53,648 nucleotides of DNA from a bacterium (lineage in GTDB: Bacteria > SZUA-182 > DTGQ01), in NCBI GenBank assembly GCA_023512255.1, contig JAILZY010000017.1:1-53648 (forward strand), written 5' to 3'. A model generated the notes under the pieces. That model was not told the origin of the DNA, searched no databases, and saw only the letters and a program-made list of their open reading frames with translations. The translations under genes and the position numbers were made by a program. Position 1 is the first letter of the stretch. Every line of letters begins with the position of its first letter. This document shows, piece by piece, positions 35,431 to 44,226 of the stretch.

Positions 35431-35432
35431 CC

Positions 35433-35541
35433 CTAAGTGGTTCTATCGCTAGTAAATATACTTTAACGATAACCTCTAAGGCCAAAACCTTAAGATTGGC
35501 CTTGAGTTAGTGATTCCGTAATTAGTGAGAAAATCACTAAG
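35433..35541. repeat. MITE-like element A7 (alternative core)
   Basis: Ends CTAAGTGGTTCTATCGCTAG and the complement of AGTGAGAAAATCACTAAG resemble family A, but the core is different: GATAACCTCTAAGGCC followed by a GGCCAA/TTGGCC hairpin. The same core occurs at 42674-42785. Confidence 0.72.
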
Positions 35542-35865
35542 TATTTCTTTCAGGCAGTCTTAACCTCTATATTCGAGACGATACTATAACATCGACGATA
35601 CTATACATCAATCAAAGCATTAATTAAAGCATCATTGGATCAATAAAAACAAATCACTCTTGAAATCGCTCTTGCAGCAATGTCTTACGGTTTTTTTCTT
35701 TCTACGAGGAATTGAAGAATAGTCTGATTTAATTGAGAAATTTCTTGTCTACACTTTTGCAGAAATTTCTTAGCGCCTTGACATCCTTGAAAGTTACCTC
35801 TAATAGCAAATCCAGTAAAATCAAGGCCTTGGAGAAAAAGTGCAAAAGCATAGGAAAAGACAAAT
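35542..35865. other. Long non-coding stretch, possible degraded small reading frame
   Basis: No gene with a start codon is found. On the minus strand, about 66 codons are open from about 35888 to 35688, encoding a hydrophobic segment (HFLFLFVFSYAFALFL) and then a short Gln/Lys-rich region, but no ATG, GTG or TTG opens it. It may be the remnant of a small membrane protein. Confidence 0.35.
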
Positions 35866-35915
35866 AAAAATAAAAAATGCCAGAGCTAGGCAGTAAAAAG
35901 TGTCCGCGCTCTGGC
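35866..35915 (-). terminator. Probable intrinsic terminator of the efflux operon
   Basis: Read on the minus strand, GCCAGAGC and GCTCTGGC form a stem (35879-35915) followed by ATTTTTTATTTTTA. It lies about 150 bp beyond the tolC-like stop in the direction of transcription. Confidence 0.65.
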
Positions 35916-35950
35916 GGAGTGCCTGCTAGCCCACTGGCGATGGTATAGGC

Positions 35951-36061
35951 TTTAAGCGATCAACCATAATGAGTTATAACTTCCTGGCCAGGATAAGTGT
36001 TTCACTTGTCCATTGCTTAAGCCATTATGTCAATTTATAAACCTTTATGGTCGGGCACTTA
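35951..36061. repeat. Dispersed repeat C, copy 1
   Basis: A 111-bp stretch similar to 42540-42678: TTAAGCGATCAA, GAGTTATAAC, AGGATAA, CTTGTCCAT and CTTTATGG..GGCACTTA appear in the same order with divergent spacers. It ends on the stop codon of the tolC-like gene. Confidence 0.7.
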
Positions 36062-37585
36062 TTTACCCAGTTGGCCAATGGAGCGCTGGAAGTTTGCTCT
36101 AGCTATAAGATAATCCCACTGGGCTTCAAGGTGTGAGGCCTCGGCCTGACTGAGCGCGGTCTGGGTATCGAGAAGCTCATTCATTGATCCGCTTCCCGCC
36201 TCATAGCGCTCGCGGGCCAGCCGCAGCCCTTCCTCAGCAGTCTGAACCATAGCCTTGGCGGTATTTATGGCCTCGTAGGTTTCCTGAAGCTTTGAGTAAG
36301 AAGACCAGACCTCCTCCTGCACTGCCAGGATAAGCCGCTCAAGCTCAGCCTCCTCTTTTGACAGCTCGGCTCTTGTCCTGGACAGGCTATGTTTGCTCGA
36401 TAGGCCGGTAAAGATTGGCCAATCGAGGACAACTCCAGCCAGCCACTCTTCATCTTCAGGGAAATACTCAGGACCTCGCCAGCCATAGCTAGCTTCGGCA
36501 CTTATCCTTGGGCCGAATGTGCTTTGAGCCGCTCGAACCTCATGCCGAGCCGCGGCCAGCCGATGTCGAGCTGCTTTGAGATCTGGCCTTGATAAAATTG
36601 CCTGATCAAGGGCATCGTAGATATTGATTTCCTCATCAGGTGGCTTGATGACTTCGGTCTGAGCGGCAATCTCAAGCCAGCTTTCAACCGAGCAGCCCAT
36701 AGCGATATTCAATTTTCCCTTGGCTATCCGTACCAGATTTTCTGTTTTGACCACAGCTAGTTTGGCCTGAGCAACCTCACCCTCAGCCCTGATTACATCT
36801 ATTTTGGGCACAGCACCAGCCTCCTTCCTTTCCTTGGCCAGGCGGAGGTGATCCTCGGCCCTGAGCAGGGTTTTGTTGGCAATTGAGCGGGCTTCCTGGG
36901 CTGATCTGAGACCGTAATAGGCCTGGTGAATCTGGAAAATGATCTCCTGTCGTACCCGCTCAATCTCTTCTTCAGCCGCCCACGCCCCAGACATTAAGGC
37001 CTTGAGATGAGCTTTGCGCTCACCGCTATCAAAGAGCAGAAAGCGGGCCCTTAGGCCAGCAGTCCAGTCATCGGTTGGGCCGATGACTTTCGACATCCCG
37101 GGACGGGAGATAGCACTGGGGAGAAAGGCATATTTCTGCCACTGGCTATAGCCAGCATTGAGGCTGATTTGCGGGTAATAGGGTGAGGTGGCCTCACCCA
37201 CTCTTTCCCTGGCCGCGGCTTCCCGGTGTCGGGCCGCTCGATTCAGGGGATTTTGCTCAAGGGCAATTTTGATGCACTCGGCGAGGGTCAGTGGGGTTGT
37301 TGGTGGTGGTGGCGGTGGGATAGGCGGTTTGGTATCTTTCGCTGCTGCCTCGCCAAGGGGCTTGGCTTCAGAGGCCGGGCGCTGAGATCCTGCCGCGGGG
37401 CGGGATGAGGAAGGAGAATTAGAGATCGCCTCAAGGGGCTTAGAAGCGGCTACCCCATCTTTGATGGGCAGTGCCGCCGCCTTTGGCTGTGGAGAAGTGG
37501 CGCACCCTGAAAGTGCCGCTCCCAAGATAAAGACGATGGCTGGATAGAGCCATCGGGCTATGGCTTTTAATCGCTGGTAATACAT
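36059..37585 (-). CDS. TolC-like outer-membrane efflux lipoprotein
   Basis: This 508-residue outer membrane factor begins with a lipoprotein signal ending LSGC, then has a low-complexity Ala/Pro linker with a run of prolines. Two TolC repeats follow (LTLAECIKIALEQNP and NIYDALDQAILSRPDL start the halves), with the coiled-coil ending GSGSMNELLDTQTALSQAEA. The ATG at 37585 has AGGAGG upstream; the frame extends to 37696 but without a ribosome site. It is the last gene of the efflux locus and would form the exit duct. Confidence 0.92.
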   Translation of the reverse strand: MYYQRLKAIARWLYPAIVFILGAALSGCATSPQPKAAALPIKDGVAASKPLEAISNSPSSSRPAAGSQRPASEAKPLGEAAAKDTKPPIPPPPPPTTPLTLAECIKIALEQNPLNRAARHREAAARERVGEATSPYYPQISLNAGYSQWQKYAFLPSAISRPGMSKVIGPTDDWTAGLRARFLLFDSGERKAHLKALMSGAWAAEEEIERVRQEIIFQIHQAYYGLRSAQEARSIANKTLLRAEDHLRLAKERKEAGAVPKIDVIRAEGEVAQAKLAVVKTENLVRIAKGKLNIAMGCSVESWLEIAAQTEVIKPPDEEINIYDALDQAILSRPDLKAARHRLAAARHEVRAAQSTFGPRISAEASYGWRGPEYFPEDEEWLAGVVLDWPIFTGLSSKHSLSRTRAELSKEEAELERLILAVQEEVWSSYSKLQETYEAINTAKAMVQTAEEGLRLARERYEAGSGSMNELLDTQTALSQAEASHLEAQWDYLIARANFQRSIGQLGK

Positions 37586-37951
37586 GTCAACCTCCTGAAA
37601 AATTATCTTATTTTTAATTTCACCCACCGAAGCAGTGGCCACCAAGGAAGAAAACAACAGATCATTAAGATTTTTCCCATATTTTATGAAGGCCACCGTG
37701 CCTTTCTACTCCCACTTGATAGTGGAGGATGCTTTTAGCATTGGACTTTATCGTAAATATAAGTAATTGAAAATAAAAAACTTTTAAAAACTGAGATTCA
37801 AGTTAATTCTTTATATATCAAAATGACATGAAATGCCTGCATTTGCAGGCACATACAAAACCAGAAGATAAAATGTGTCCGCTAGTAAGAAAAATAATTT
37901 CCGATTAAGTCTATCGAAATAGCAGGTAACTTGCCTGCTCCAAAAGTCTCA
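37586..37951. other. Intergenic gap before the tolC-like gene
   Basis: No gene is seen in 366 bp. It contains a tight palindrome, TGCCTGCATTTGCAGGCA, at 37834-37851 and a CTCCCACT/AGTGGAG hairpin near 37707-37726. The gap suggests the tolC-like gene may have its own promoter. Confidence 0.5.
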
Positions 37952-39088
37952 TCAGGCCAGGGTTTTCTTAAACCTCCTTGAGGCCAGCCCCAGGATGCTC
38001 ACCCCCATCAGGGCTAAAGTAGCCATCTGGGGCCAGAGAATGCGCCATCCTACTCCTTTCAAAAAGATGCCCCGAATGATGACCAGAAAATAGCGCATTG
38101 GATTCAGCCGGGTGAGCCACTGGACCGCAACCGGCATATTGGCAATTGGAAAGACAAATCCTGAAAGGAGCATAGAGGGGAAGAAGAAAAAGAAGGTACT
38201 CATCAGCGCCTGCTGCTGGGTGTAGCTTATGGTGGAGATAAAAAGCCCTACTCCCAGAGTGGTCAAAAGATATAGACCTGTGGCTACAAAGAGCAGCCAA
38301 AGGCTTCCCCTGATCGGCACACCAAACCAGAAGACAGCGACCAGGGTAATTAGGATCACATCAACCAGGCAGATCAGAGCAAAGGGCACGGTCTTGCCAA
38401 GGATAAATTCGATCTGAGTGATCGGTGTAACCATGATCTGCTCTATGGTCCCAATCTCCCGCTCGCGCACTACCGCCATGCTGGTCAGCAGCAGACTGAC
38501 CAGGGTAATGACAATAGCGATTATTCCAGGCACATAGAAGTTGCGGCTTTCAAGATTATCGTTAAACCAGGCACGGGTTTCAAGATCAACCTGGTTGAAT
38601 TCCCTCTTTGGCTGGTTGGCCAGCAAGACTTGAGTGCGGCGGATCATAGCCTGCTGGGAAAGCTGCCCGATGAGTTTGCTGGCATAGTTTAGGATGATAC
38701 CAGCGGCATTGGAGTCGGTCCCATCTACGATCAATTGAATCTGGGCCACTTTTCCAGCTAAAAGATCACTCTCAAAACCCTTGTTCAGACGGATGACGGT
38801 CTGCACCCGGCCGCGATCGAGCAGCTCCCGCACCTCTTCTTCCCGGCCGATGTAGCCTACGAGATCGAAATACTCCGAGGATTTGAAATTGGCTATCACC
38901 TGCCGGCTGGCTGGAGTGCAATCAAGGTCATAGATGGCGGTGGTAATATGTTTGACATCGGTTGTTACCGCGTAGCTCAGGGCCAGGGTCTGAATGATGG
39001 GCATAAAGAAGATGAATACTCTCATCCTCGGATCTCGAAGGACCTGAATGAATTCCTTAATCAGCATATGTCTGATGCGCTCAAACAT
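37952..39088 (-). CDS. ABC-2 permease of the efflux locus (YbhR/YbhS-like), second
   Basis: This 378-residue permease has an N-terminal helix followed by a large periplasmic domain (about 50-175), then five helices and the ABC-2 motif NPMRYFLVIIRGIFLKGVG. It is paralogous to the neighbouring permease, as in YbhS/YbhR. The ATG at 39088 has AAGGA ten bases upstream; a TTG three codons earlier is also possible. Transport of drugs or cations is likely by analogy only. Confidence 0.9.
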   Translation of the reverse strand: MFERIRHMLIKEFIQVLRDPRMRVFIFFMPIIQTLALSYAVTTDVKHITTAIYDLDCTPASRQVIANFKSSEYFDLVGYIGREEEVRELLDRGRVQTVIRLNKGFESDLLAGKVAQIQLIVDGTDSNAAGIILNYASKLIGQLSQQAMIRRTQVLLANQPKREFNQVDLETRAWFNDNLESRNFYVPGIIAIVITLVSLLLTSMAVVREREIGTIEQIMVTPITQIEFILGKTVPFALICLVDVILITLVAVFWFGVPIRGSLWLLFVATGLYLLTTLGVGLFISTISYTQQQALMSTFFFFFPSMLLSGFVFPIANMPVAVQWLTRLNPMRYFLVIIRGIFLKGVGWRILWPQMATLALMGVSILGLASRRFKKTLA

Positions 39089-39122
39089 AGGACACAATAT
39101 CCTTAAAGTTTTTCGAGTTAAG

Positions 39123-40280
39123 TTACTCCAGTTTCTTTTTAAATTTCAGCCTGGCCAAAATAACCACACTTAGGCCAAAGAGGGCTAAGAGTGCGGCCTC
39201 AAGGCCCAGAATCTCAAGACCAACGCCTTTTAGGTAAATTCCCCTGACCAGGGTAACAAAATATCTGGCCGGAATCAGATAGGTGATAAACTGTAAAAGC
39301 CGCGGCATATTGGCAATGGCAAACACAAATCCTGAAAGCAGAAAAGAGGGCAGAAGAGTTAGCAGCATGGCCAGTTGGCTGGCCAAGAGCTGACTTTTGG
39401 TAACAATGCTGATCAAAAGCCCAAGGGAGAGCGATCCAGCCAGAAAAACAGCAGCCATGCCAAAGAGCAAAGCCGCGCTGCCCCGAAGTGGTACCCTGAA
39501 GACAAACTGTCCCATAAGTATAGCCACCAGAACATCAAACATGCCGATGGCGAAATAGGGGAGGAATTTGCCTAAAATCAGCTCTCCGGCACTGACCGGC
39601 GTTGAGATTAACTGCTCCATAGTCCCAGTTTCCCATTCCCGGGCTATGGTCAGTGAGGTCAAGAGCGCGGCCACAACCATCATGATGACCGCAATCAGCC
39701 CAGGGATGATAAAATTTCTGGATTTTAAATCGGCATTGAACCATACCCTGGGCCGAAGATCAACCGCCGGGGCAAACCCCCGGCTGCCGCTGGCCATGAT
39801 TAGACTGCCCCCAGAGCGGCTGATTCGATCAATCATTACAGCTTGAGAATATCCCTGCATAACCGAAGTGGCATAGCCAATGGCAATAGTGGCTGTATTA
39901 GAGTTGCTGCCATCGGCGATCAACTGCACCCGGACACGCCGGCCCCCTCTGATTCGAGCGGCAAAGTCTTGGGGAATAATGAGGGCCAAGATAGCCTGGC
40001 CAGAATCAATCGCTTGCTCGATCTGCTGGTAGCTTTGAACATAGTCGCCGACTGAAAAATAGCGAGAGCCGCTGAACCTGCTTATGAGTTGTCGGCTCTC
40101 TTTCGACCTGCTCTGATCCCAGACAATCGTAGGCACCTTGTCCACATCCAGAGTCAAGGCATAGCCGTAGAGAATCAGCATCATCATCGGAATAGCCACC
40201 CCCATGCCAAGGCTTCGAGGGTCCCGAATGATATGAAGAAACTCCTTGCGGGTTATGGCCAGGGTCCGCCGTGGGCTCAT
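39123..40280 (-). CDS. ABC-2 permease of the efflux locus (YbhR/YbhS-like), first
   Basis: This 385-residue permease has the same plan as its partner: helix, periplasmic domain, then five helices ending in IPARYFVTLVRGIYLKGVG. Its ATG overlaps the stop of the upstream ATPase gene (ATGA), so translation is coupled. The two permeases would form a heterodimer or work in tandem with the two ATPases. Confidence 0.91.
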   Translation of the reverse strand: MSPRRTLAITRKEFLHIIRDPRSLGMGVAIPMMMLILYGYALTLDVDKVPTIVWDQSRSKESRQLISRFSGSRYFSVGDYVQSYQQIEQAIDSGQAILALIIPQDFAARIRGGRRVRVQLIADGSNSNTATIAIGYATSVMQGYSQAVMIDRISRSGGSLIMASGSRGFAPAVDLRPRVWFNADLKSRNFIIPGLIAVIMMVVAALLTSLTIAREWETGTMEQLISTPVSAGELILGKFLPYFAIGMFDVLVAILMGQFVFRVPLRGSAALLFGMAAVFLAGSLSLGLLISIVTKSQLLASQLAMLLTLLPSFLLSGFVFAIANMPRLLQFITYLIPARYFVTLVRGIYLKGVGLEILGLEAALLALFGLSVVILARLKFKKKLE

Positions 40281-41272
40281 TCTTTGGCCTCCTGTTGAGG
40301 TTTAGCGGAGCGATCTTTTTCCTCGATGAGCGAGACAAAAACATCCTCCAGGGATGGGGTGATTTTCTCAATCGACAGGAGTTGAAAGCCCTGCTTGGCA
40401 AGCAGATGGTGGATAGATTGCTCAGCGGCCACGGCATTCTCGCAGATTACATGCAGCCCTTGGCCGAACAGGGCCACCTCCTTGATGTCGCTCAGTTTCT
40501 CAATTTCAATCATGGCTTGCTGAGGTTGCTCGCAGATGACCTCCAGCAGATCGTAAGCCATAGCTGAGGTCTTAAGCTTTTGCGGTGTCCCAAGGGAGAT
40601 CAGCTCACCCCGGTAGATGAGGCCAACCCGATCGCAGTATTCGGCCTCATCCATATAGTGGGTGGTAACAAAGATAGTTATCCCCCGGTGGGCCAACTCA
40701 TGGATTAGGTGCCAGAAGTTGCGGCGGCTGATCGGATCTACTCCTGAGGTTGGCTCATCGAGGAAGATGATCGGCGGCTCATGAAGAATAGCACATCCCA
40801 GGGCCAGCCTCTGCTTCCATCCGCCGGACAGAACGCCTGTGCGGAAATGTCGATGTTTGGTTAGGCCGGCCATCTCAATTACCCACTCCTTGCGCTCCTT
40901 CTTTTTCTCCGGCGGGAGGCGATAGATACCGCTGTAGAAATCTATATTCTCCTCTGCGGTCAGGTCCTCGTAGAGTGAAAATTTCTGGCTCATATAGCCA
41001 ATGCTAGACTTGACCTTTTCCGGCTCAGTGGCAATGTCAAAGCCAGCCACTTTTCCCCAGCCGGCGCTTGGCGCAAGGAGCCCGCAAAGCATACGGATGG
41101 TAGTTGACTTGCCGGCTCCGTTAGGCCCTAGAAAGCCAAAGATTTCGCCCCGTTCCACTTCGAAACTGATCCGCCTGACCGCGATAAAGCTGCCAAATCG
41201 CCGCTCAAGGTCTTTCACCAGAACAGCCTTTTCAGGCTCAGTGCCGTTGCAGCTGCTGCTGTTATTGTTCAT
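40277..41272 (-). CDS. ABC ATPase of the efflux locus, second
   Basis: This 331-residue ATPase has Walker A GPNGAGKST, signature LSGGWKQRLALG, Walker B IIFLDEPTSGVDP and His switch VTTHYMDEAE. The C-terminal extension ends in ITPSLEDVFVSLIEE, as in DrrA/YbhF-type ATPases. The signature has Trp where Met or Gln is usual. AAGGAGC eight bases before 41272 marks the start; an upstream in-frame ATG at 41317 lacks one. Confidence 0.92.
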   Translation of the reverse strand: MNNNSSSCNGTEPEKAVLVKDLERRFGSFIAVRRISFEVERGEIFGFLGPNGAGKSTTIRMLCGLLAPSAGWGKVAGFDIATEPEKVKSSIGYMSQKFSLYEDLTAEENIDFYSGIYRLPPEKKKERKEWVIEMAGLTKHRHFRTGVLSGGWKQRLALGCAILHEPPIIFLDEPTSGVDPISRRNFWHLIHELAHRGITIFVTTHYMDEAEYCDRVGLIYRGELISLGTPQKLKTSAMAYDLLEVICEQPQQAMIEIEKLSDIKEVALFGQGLHVICENAVAAEQSIHHLLAKQGFQLLSIEKITPSLEDVFVSLIEEKDRSAKPQQEAKE

Positions 41273-41360
41273 TTTACTTGCTCCTTGTGTTTTGGAAAAG
41301 CTTAGTAGCGGCTTCAAATCAAAGTAGTAGTGGCTTCAAAATAGTAGTGGCTCATGATGC

Positions 41361-41455
41361 TCATTCTTCCTGCTCCTTGGGCTTTGAGTTATTAGGGTCG
41401 GCCGAGATGTTGCCTATCCACATCATTCTTCCTGCTCCTTAGGCTTTGAGTTATT
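41361..41455 (-). repeat. 33-bp duplication of the first ATPase gene's 3' end
   Basis: The last codons (NNSKPKEQEE-stop) at 41423-41455 are repeated at 41361-41393, 62 bp away, with one base difference. The extra copy lies beyond the stop. Nearby, AGTAGTGGCTTCAAA-type units are also repeated at about 41305-41352. Confidence 0.92.
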
Positions 41456-42382
41456 TAGAACCGAGACGAATACATCCTCAAGGCTGGGCTTAATTGGCCT
41501 GATGCCGGAAATTTCAAGACCAGCCTGGGTCAGGAGCTGCTTTGCCCAACGGGCAGTTTTCTCAGGCTCTTTGGTCAGCAGATGAATGCGGTCGCCAAAG
41601 AGATTGATTGACTCGCCGGTCGCGGCAACATGCTCCCGCAGCAGCGATGCGGCCTGTCGGGGCTTTAGGGTAAGGATTTCAAGGATGGTGCCGCTCACCA
41701 GTCCTTTTAGCTCAGCCGGGGTCCCTAGGGCCAGAAGCTTTCCCTGGTGAATGAGCCCAAGGTGGCTGCAGCGCTCAGCCTCATCAAGATAAGCGGTTGA
41801 GATAAAAATCGTTACCTTCTCCCGAAGCAGTTGATACAGGATCCGCCAAAAATCGCGGCGAGAGACAGGATCTACACCATTGGTCGGCTCATCGAGAAAA
41901 AGCACCCTGGGAGTGTGGATCAGGGCGCAGGTTAGGCCAAGCTTTTGCTTCATACCACCGGAGAGATTGCCTGCCAGCCGCTTTTTGAAGGGAGCCAGAT
42001 TGCTGAAGGCCAGGAGCTGCTCGATTTTCTCCCTCCGTTTCCGAGAGGGCACAGCGTAGATATCGGCATAAAAATTAATATTTTCGATCACCGAAAGATC
42101 AGGATAGAGGCCAAACCGCTGGCTCATATACCCGATTTTCCTCTTAACCGCTTCGGCCTCTCTCACCACATGATGGCCCGATACCCAGGCATCGCCTGAG
42201 GTTGGCTCCATGATTGAGGCCAAAAGCCGCATGGTTGTGGTTTTGCCTGCACCATCTGGGCCGACCAGGCCGAATATTTCACCCTCAGCCACTGACATAG
42301 TAAGATGGTCAACAGCAGTCAAATCCCCAAATGATTTGGTAAGAGCCAGGGTCCGTATGGCTAGACTAGATCTTGAGACCAT
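41423..42382 (-). CDS. ABC ATPase of the efflux locus, first
   Basis: This 319-residue ATPase has Walker A GPDGAGKTT (Asp replaces the usual Asn), signature LSGGMKQKLGLTCALI, Walker B VLFLDEPTNGVDP and ISTAYLDEAE, where the usual His switch is Tyr-flanked and not obvious. The C-terminus IKPSLEDVFVSVL matches its paralogue. In E. coli YbhF these two ATPases are one fused protein; here they are separate genes about 150 bp apart. Confidence 0.92.
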   Translation of the reverse strand: MVSRSSLAIRTLALTKSFGDLTAVDHLTMSVAEGEIFGLVGPDGAGKTTTMRLLASIMEPTSGDAWVSGHHVVREAEAVKRKIGYMSQRFGLYPDLSVIENINFYADIYAVPSRKRREKIEQLLAFSNLAPFKKRLAGNLSGGMKQKLGLTCALIHTPRVLFLDEPTNGVDPVSRRDFWRILYQLLREKVTIFISTAYLDEAERCSHLGLIHQGKLLALGTPAELKGLVSGTILEILTLKPRQAASLLREHVAATGESINLFGDRIHLLTKEPEKTARWAKQLLTQAGLEISGIRPIKPSLEDVFVSVLNNSKPKEQEE

Positions 42383-42539
42383 ACAGCCGCTTCCCTTCCT
42401 TGAATCATGCCCGCGTGTATCATATCACCGAATCCATGCCCCGTGTCAACGAATCTGTCATCGAATCCGTGCCACGTGCCATTTTATCTTGCCGCAATCA
42501 TGCTCTCATGGATAATCATATTAACACCATATTAACACC
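42383..42539. promoter_or_regulatory. Direct repeats upstream of the ATPase gene, operator-like
   Basis: CGAATCCATGCCCCGTGT at about 42429 and CGAATCCGTGCCACGTGC at about 42463 repeat with a 34-bp offset, with a partial third (CGAATCTGTCA) between them. They may bind the TetR-type regulator, but no palindrome is clear and a simple duplication is as likely. Confidence 0.35.
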
Positions 42540-42678
42540 ATAAGCGATCAATCGTAAGAGAAGAGTTATAACGTTCTGATTAGGATAATCATCTCGCTTG
42601 TCCATCGTTGATGCTATTGTTGATGCTATTATAGTGCGCTATTATAGAAAGTTATAAATCTTTATGGTTTGGCACTTA
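42540..42678. repeat. Dispersed repeat C, copy 2
   Basis: This copy shares ordered blocks with 35951-36061 (TAAGCGATCAA, GAGTTATAAC, CTTGTCCAT, CTTTATGG..GGCACTTA) and has an extra GATGCTATT duplication. It adjoins element A8. Confidence 0.7.
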
Positions 42679-42785
42679 ATGGCCTTTTCGCTAAGTAACT
42701 ATACATTAACGATAACCTTTTAAAGCCAAAATCTTAATATTGGCCTTTAGTTAGTGATTCTGTACTTAGCGAGAAAACCACTTAA
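42674..42785. repeat. MITE-like element A8 (alternative core)
   Basis: Ends CTTAATGGCCTTTTCGCTAAG and the complement of CTTAGCGAGAAAACCACTTAA, given here as partial motifs, frame the same core as 35433-35541, with GATAACCTTTTAAAGCC and a GCCAA/TTGGC hairpin. It ends seven bases from the HlyD-like stop. Confidence 0.75.
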
Positions 42786-42791
42786 CTTTTA

Positions 42792-43958
42792 TCATCGCTC
42801 TCCGGTCAGAATGCGAGCCTTGGCAGGCATACCAGGTTTTAATTCCATCTCAGGATTGGGAATATCCACCTTGATCCGATAGACAAGCTTGACCCGCTCT
42901 GTCTCGGTCTGAACGTTTTTAGGCGTGAACTCCGACTCCGAGCTGATAAAGGAGATGCGGCCCTCATACACTTTATCCGGGTAGGTATCCGTCATAACCT
43001 GAACTTTCTGGCCGACTTTTACCCGGCCAAGGTCTGTCTCATTGATATAGGCCCTCAGATAAACTTTACTCAGATCGCCAACCGTGATAACCGCTGTCCC
43101 TGGGGCAACCCGCTCTCCGGGCTCAATGGCCTCTGAGAGAACAATACCAGAAAGAGGAGATATAAGGGTAGTGTAATCACGCCGTATCTTGGCTAAAGCC
43201 AAGGCCTCCTGAGCCTGCTTGAGCCGAGCGCTGGCCTGCTCGATCTGCTCTTTTCGCGGTCCTCTCTCCAGCAGGCTGAGCCGCTCCCTGGCCTCAGCCA
43301 GTGCCTGACGGACCTGCTCGATCTGCTCTTTCCTTGGGCCTTCCTGAATGAGTTTCAACTGCTCCTCACTCTCTGCCAGCTTGGCCTGGGCTACTTCAAA
43401 AGCAGCCCAGGCGGCCTCATATTCTCGAGCCGAGATTACCTCTTTTTTAAAAAGCCGCTCCTGCCGCTCATACTCTTTCCGCAAGCGATCAACCTCAGCC
43501 CCAGCTCGCTTGACCGCAGCCTTAGCCGCAGCTATTTCCTGTGGCCGCGCTCCTGCCAGGAGCTCATCAAGCCTGGCCTGGGCCCTGCTCACCGCGGCCC
43601 TCTCGCGGGCAATCTCCTCCGGCCTTGATCCAGCCACAAGCTCAGCCAAAGCTGCCTGGGCAGCCTGGACCTCAGCCTGCCGAAGAGCCACTTCCCGATC
43701 AAATTCAGCACCCTCCAGCCAGGCCACCACCTGACCAGCTCTGACCAGCTCACCCTCTGAAACCGGGCGCTCTTCAACCCTACCGGGAACCATAAAGCTA
43801 AGCTCTGCCTCGGTAACCTCTATATTGCCAAAGACCAGGATACTGTTTGAATCAGCCGCTAAGCTCCTTCTCTGGCGAAGATAGAGATTGTAGCCTACGA
43901 TGATCGACGCCACCAGGACAAACAGCAGCGGAATAAATAGCTTTTTCTTATTCTTCAT
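42792..43958 (-). CDS. HlyD-family membrane fusion protein
   Basis: This 388-residue periplasmic adaptor has one N-terminal anchor helix (residues 6-23), a lipoyl half (IEVTEAELSFMVPGRVEE), a long coiled-coil hairpin built from repeated blocks (PEEIARERAAVSRAQ, PRKEQIEQ twice), the second lipoyl half (LISPLSGIVL) and a beta-barrel. It links the two permeases to the TolC-like duct, as YbhG does. AGAGGTT precedes the ATG, and the start region is tandemly duplicated. Confidence 0.93.
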   Translation of the reverse strand: MKNKKKLFIPLLFVLVASIIVGYNLYLRQRRSLAADSNSILVFGNIEVTEAELSFMVPGRVEERPVSEGELVRAGQVVAWLEGAEFDREVALRQAEVQAAQAALAELVAGSRPEEIARERAAVSRAQARLDELLAGARPQEIAAAKAAVKRAGAEVDRLRKEYERQERLFKKEVISAREYEAAWAAFEVAQAKLAESEEQLKLIQEGPRKEQIEQVRQALAEARERLSLLERGPRKEQIEQASARLKQAQEALALAKIRRDYTTLISPLSGIVLSEAIEPGERVAPGTAVITVGDLSKVYLRAYINETDLGRVKVGQKVQVMTDTYPDKVYEGRISFISSESEFTPKNVQTETERVKLVYRIKVDIPNPEMELKPGMPAKARILTGER

Positions 43959-43999
43959 TGTTCCAAAACCTCTTTCTCATTCTTCCAAAACCTCCTTAT
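43956..43999 (-). repeat. 22-bp tandem duplication at the HlyD-like gene start
   Basis: CATTGTTCCAAAACCTC at 43956 and CATTCTTCCAAAACCTC at 43978 begin two 22-bp copies (19 of 22 bases equal). Each carries a ribosome-site-like GAGG followed by an ATG on the minus strand; only the inner one opens the gene. Confidence 0.88.
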
Positions 44000-44095
44000 A
44001 GTGGTTCCCTTGCTAACAAAGTGCGCAAAGCCGGGCGAACATAATGTCCGCCCACCCTATAATGATTGGGTAATTGGATCTGCTTTCGCACTTAA
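43999..44095. repeat. MITE-like element A3
   Basis: Starts AGTGGTTCCCTTGCTAACAAA and, in reverse, has TTAAGTGCG and CAGATCCAATTA. It is of the same subfamily as A2 and A6, in opposite orientation, and abuts A4 head to tail between tetR and the HlyD-like gene. Confidence 0.75.
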
Positions 44096-44216
44096 GTTGT
44101 CTTTTCGCTAACAAAGTGCACAATTTTGGCGACCATAGGGGGCATCCCTACACTTGATAGCATAATTGATCCGCTGCGCACTTGTGTTTCGCACTTAGCG
44201 AAAGAACCATTTAGTT
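44096..44216. repeat. MITE-like element A4
   Basis: Ends TCTTTTCGCTAACAAAGTG and CACTTAGCGAAAGAACCA with core GATAGCATAATTGATCCGC, closest to A1 and A5. It ends about ten bases from the tetR stop. Confidence 0.8.
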
Positions 44217-44226
44217 CAACAGCCGC

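Noticed and set aside
35688-35888. Small membrane protein on the minus strand
   Set aside because: About 66 codons are open with a hydrophobic segment, but no usable start codon exists; it is left as a possible remnant.
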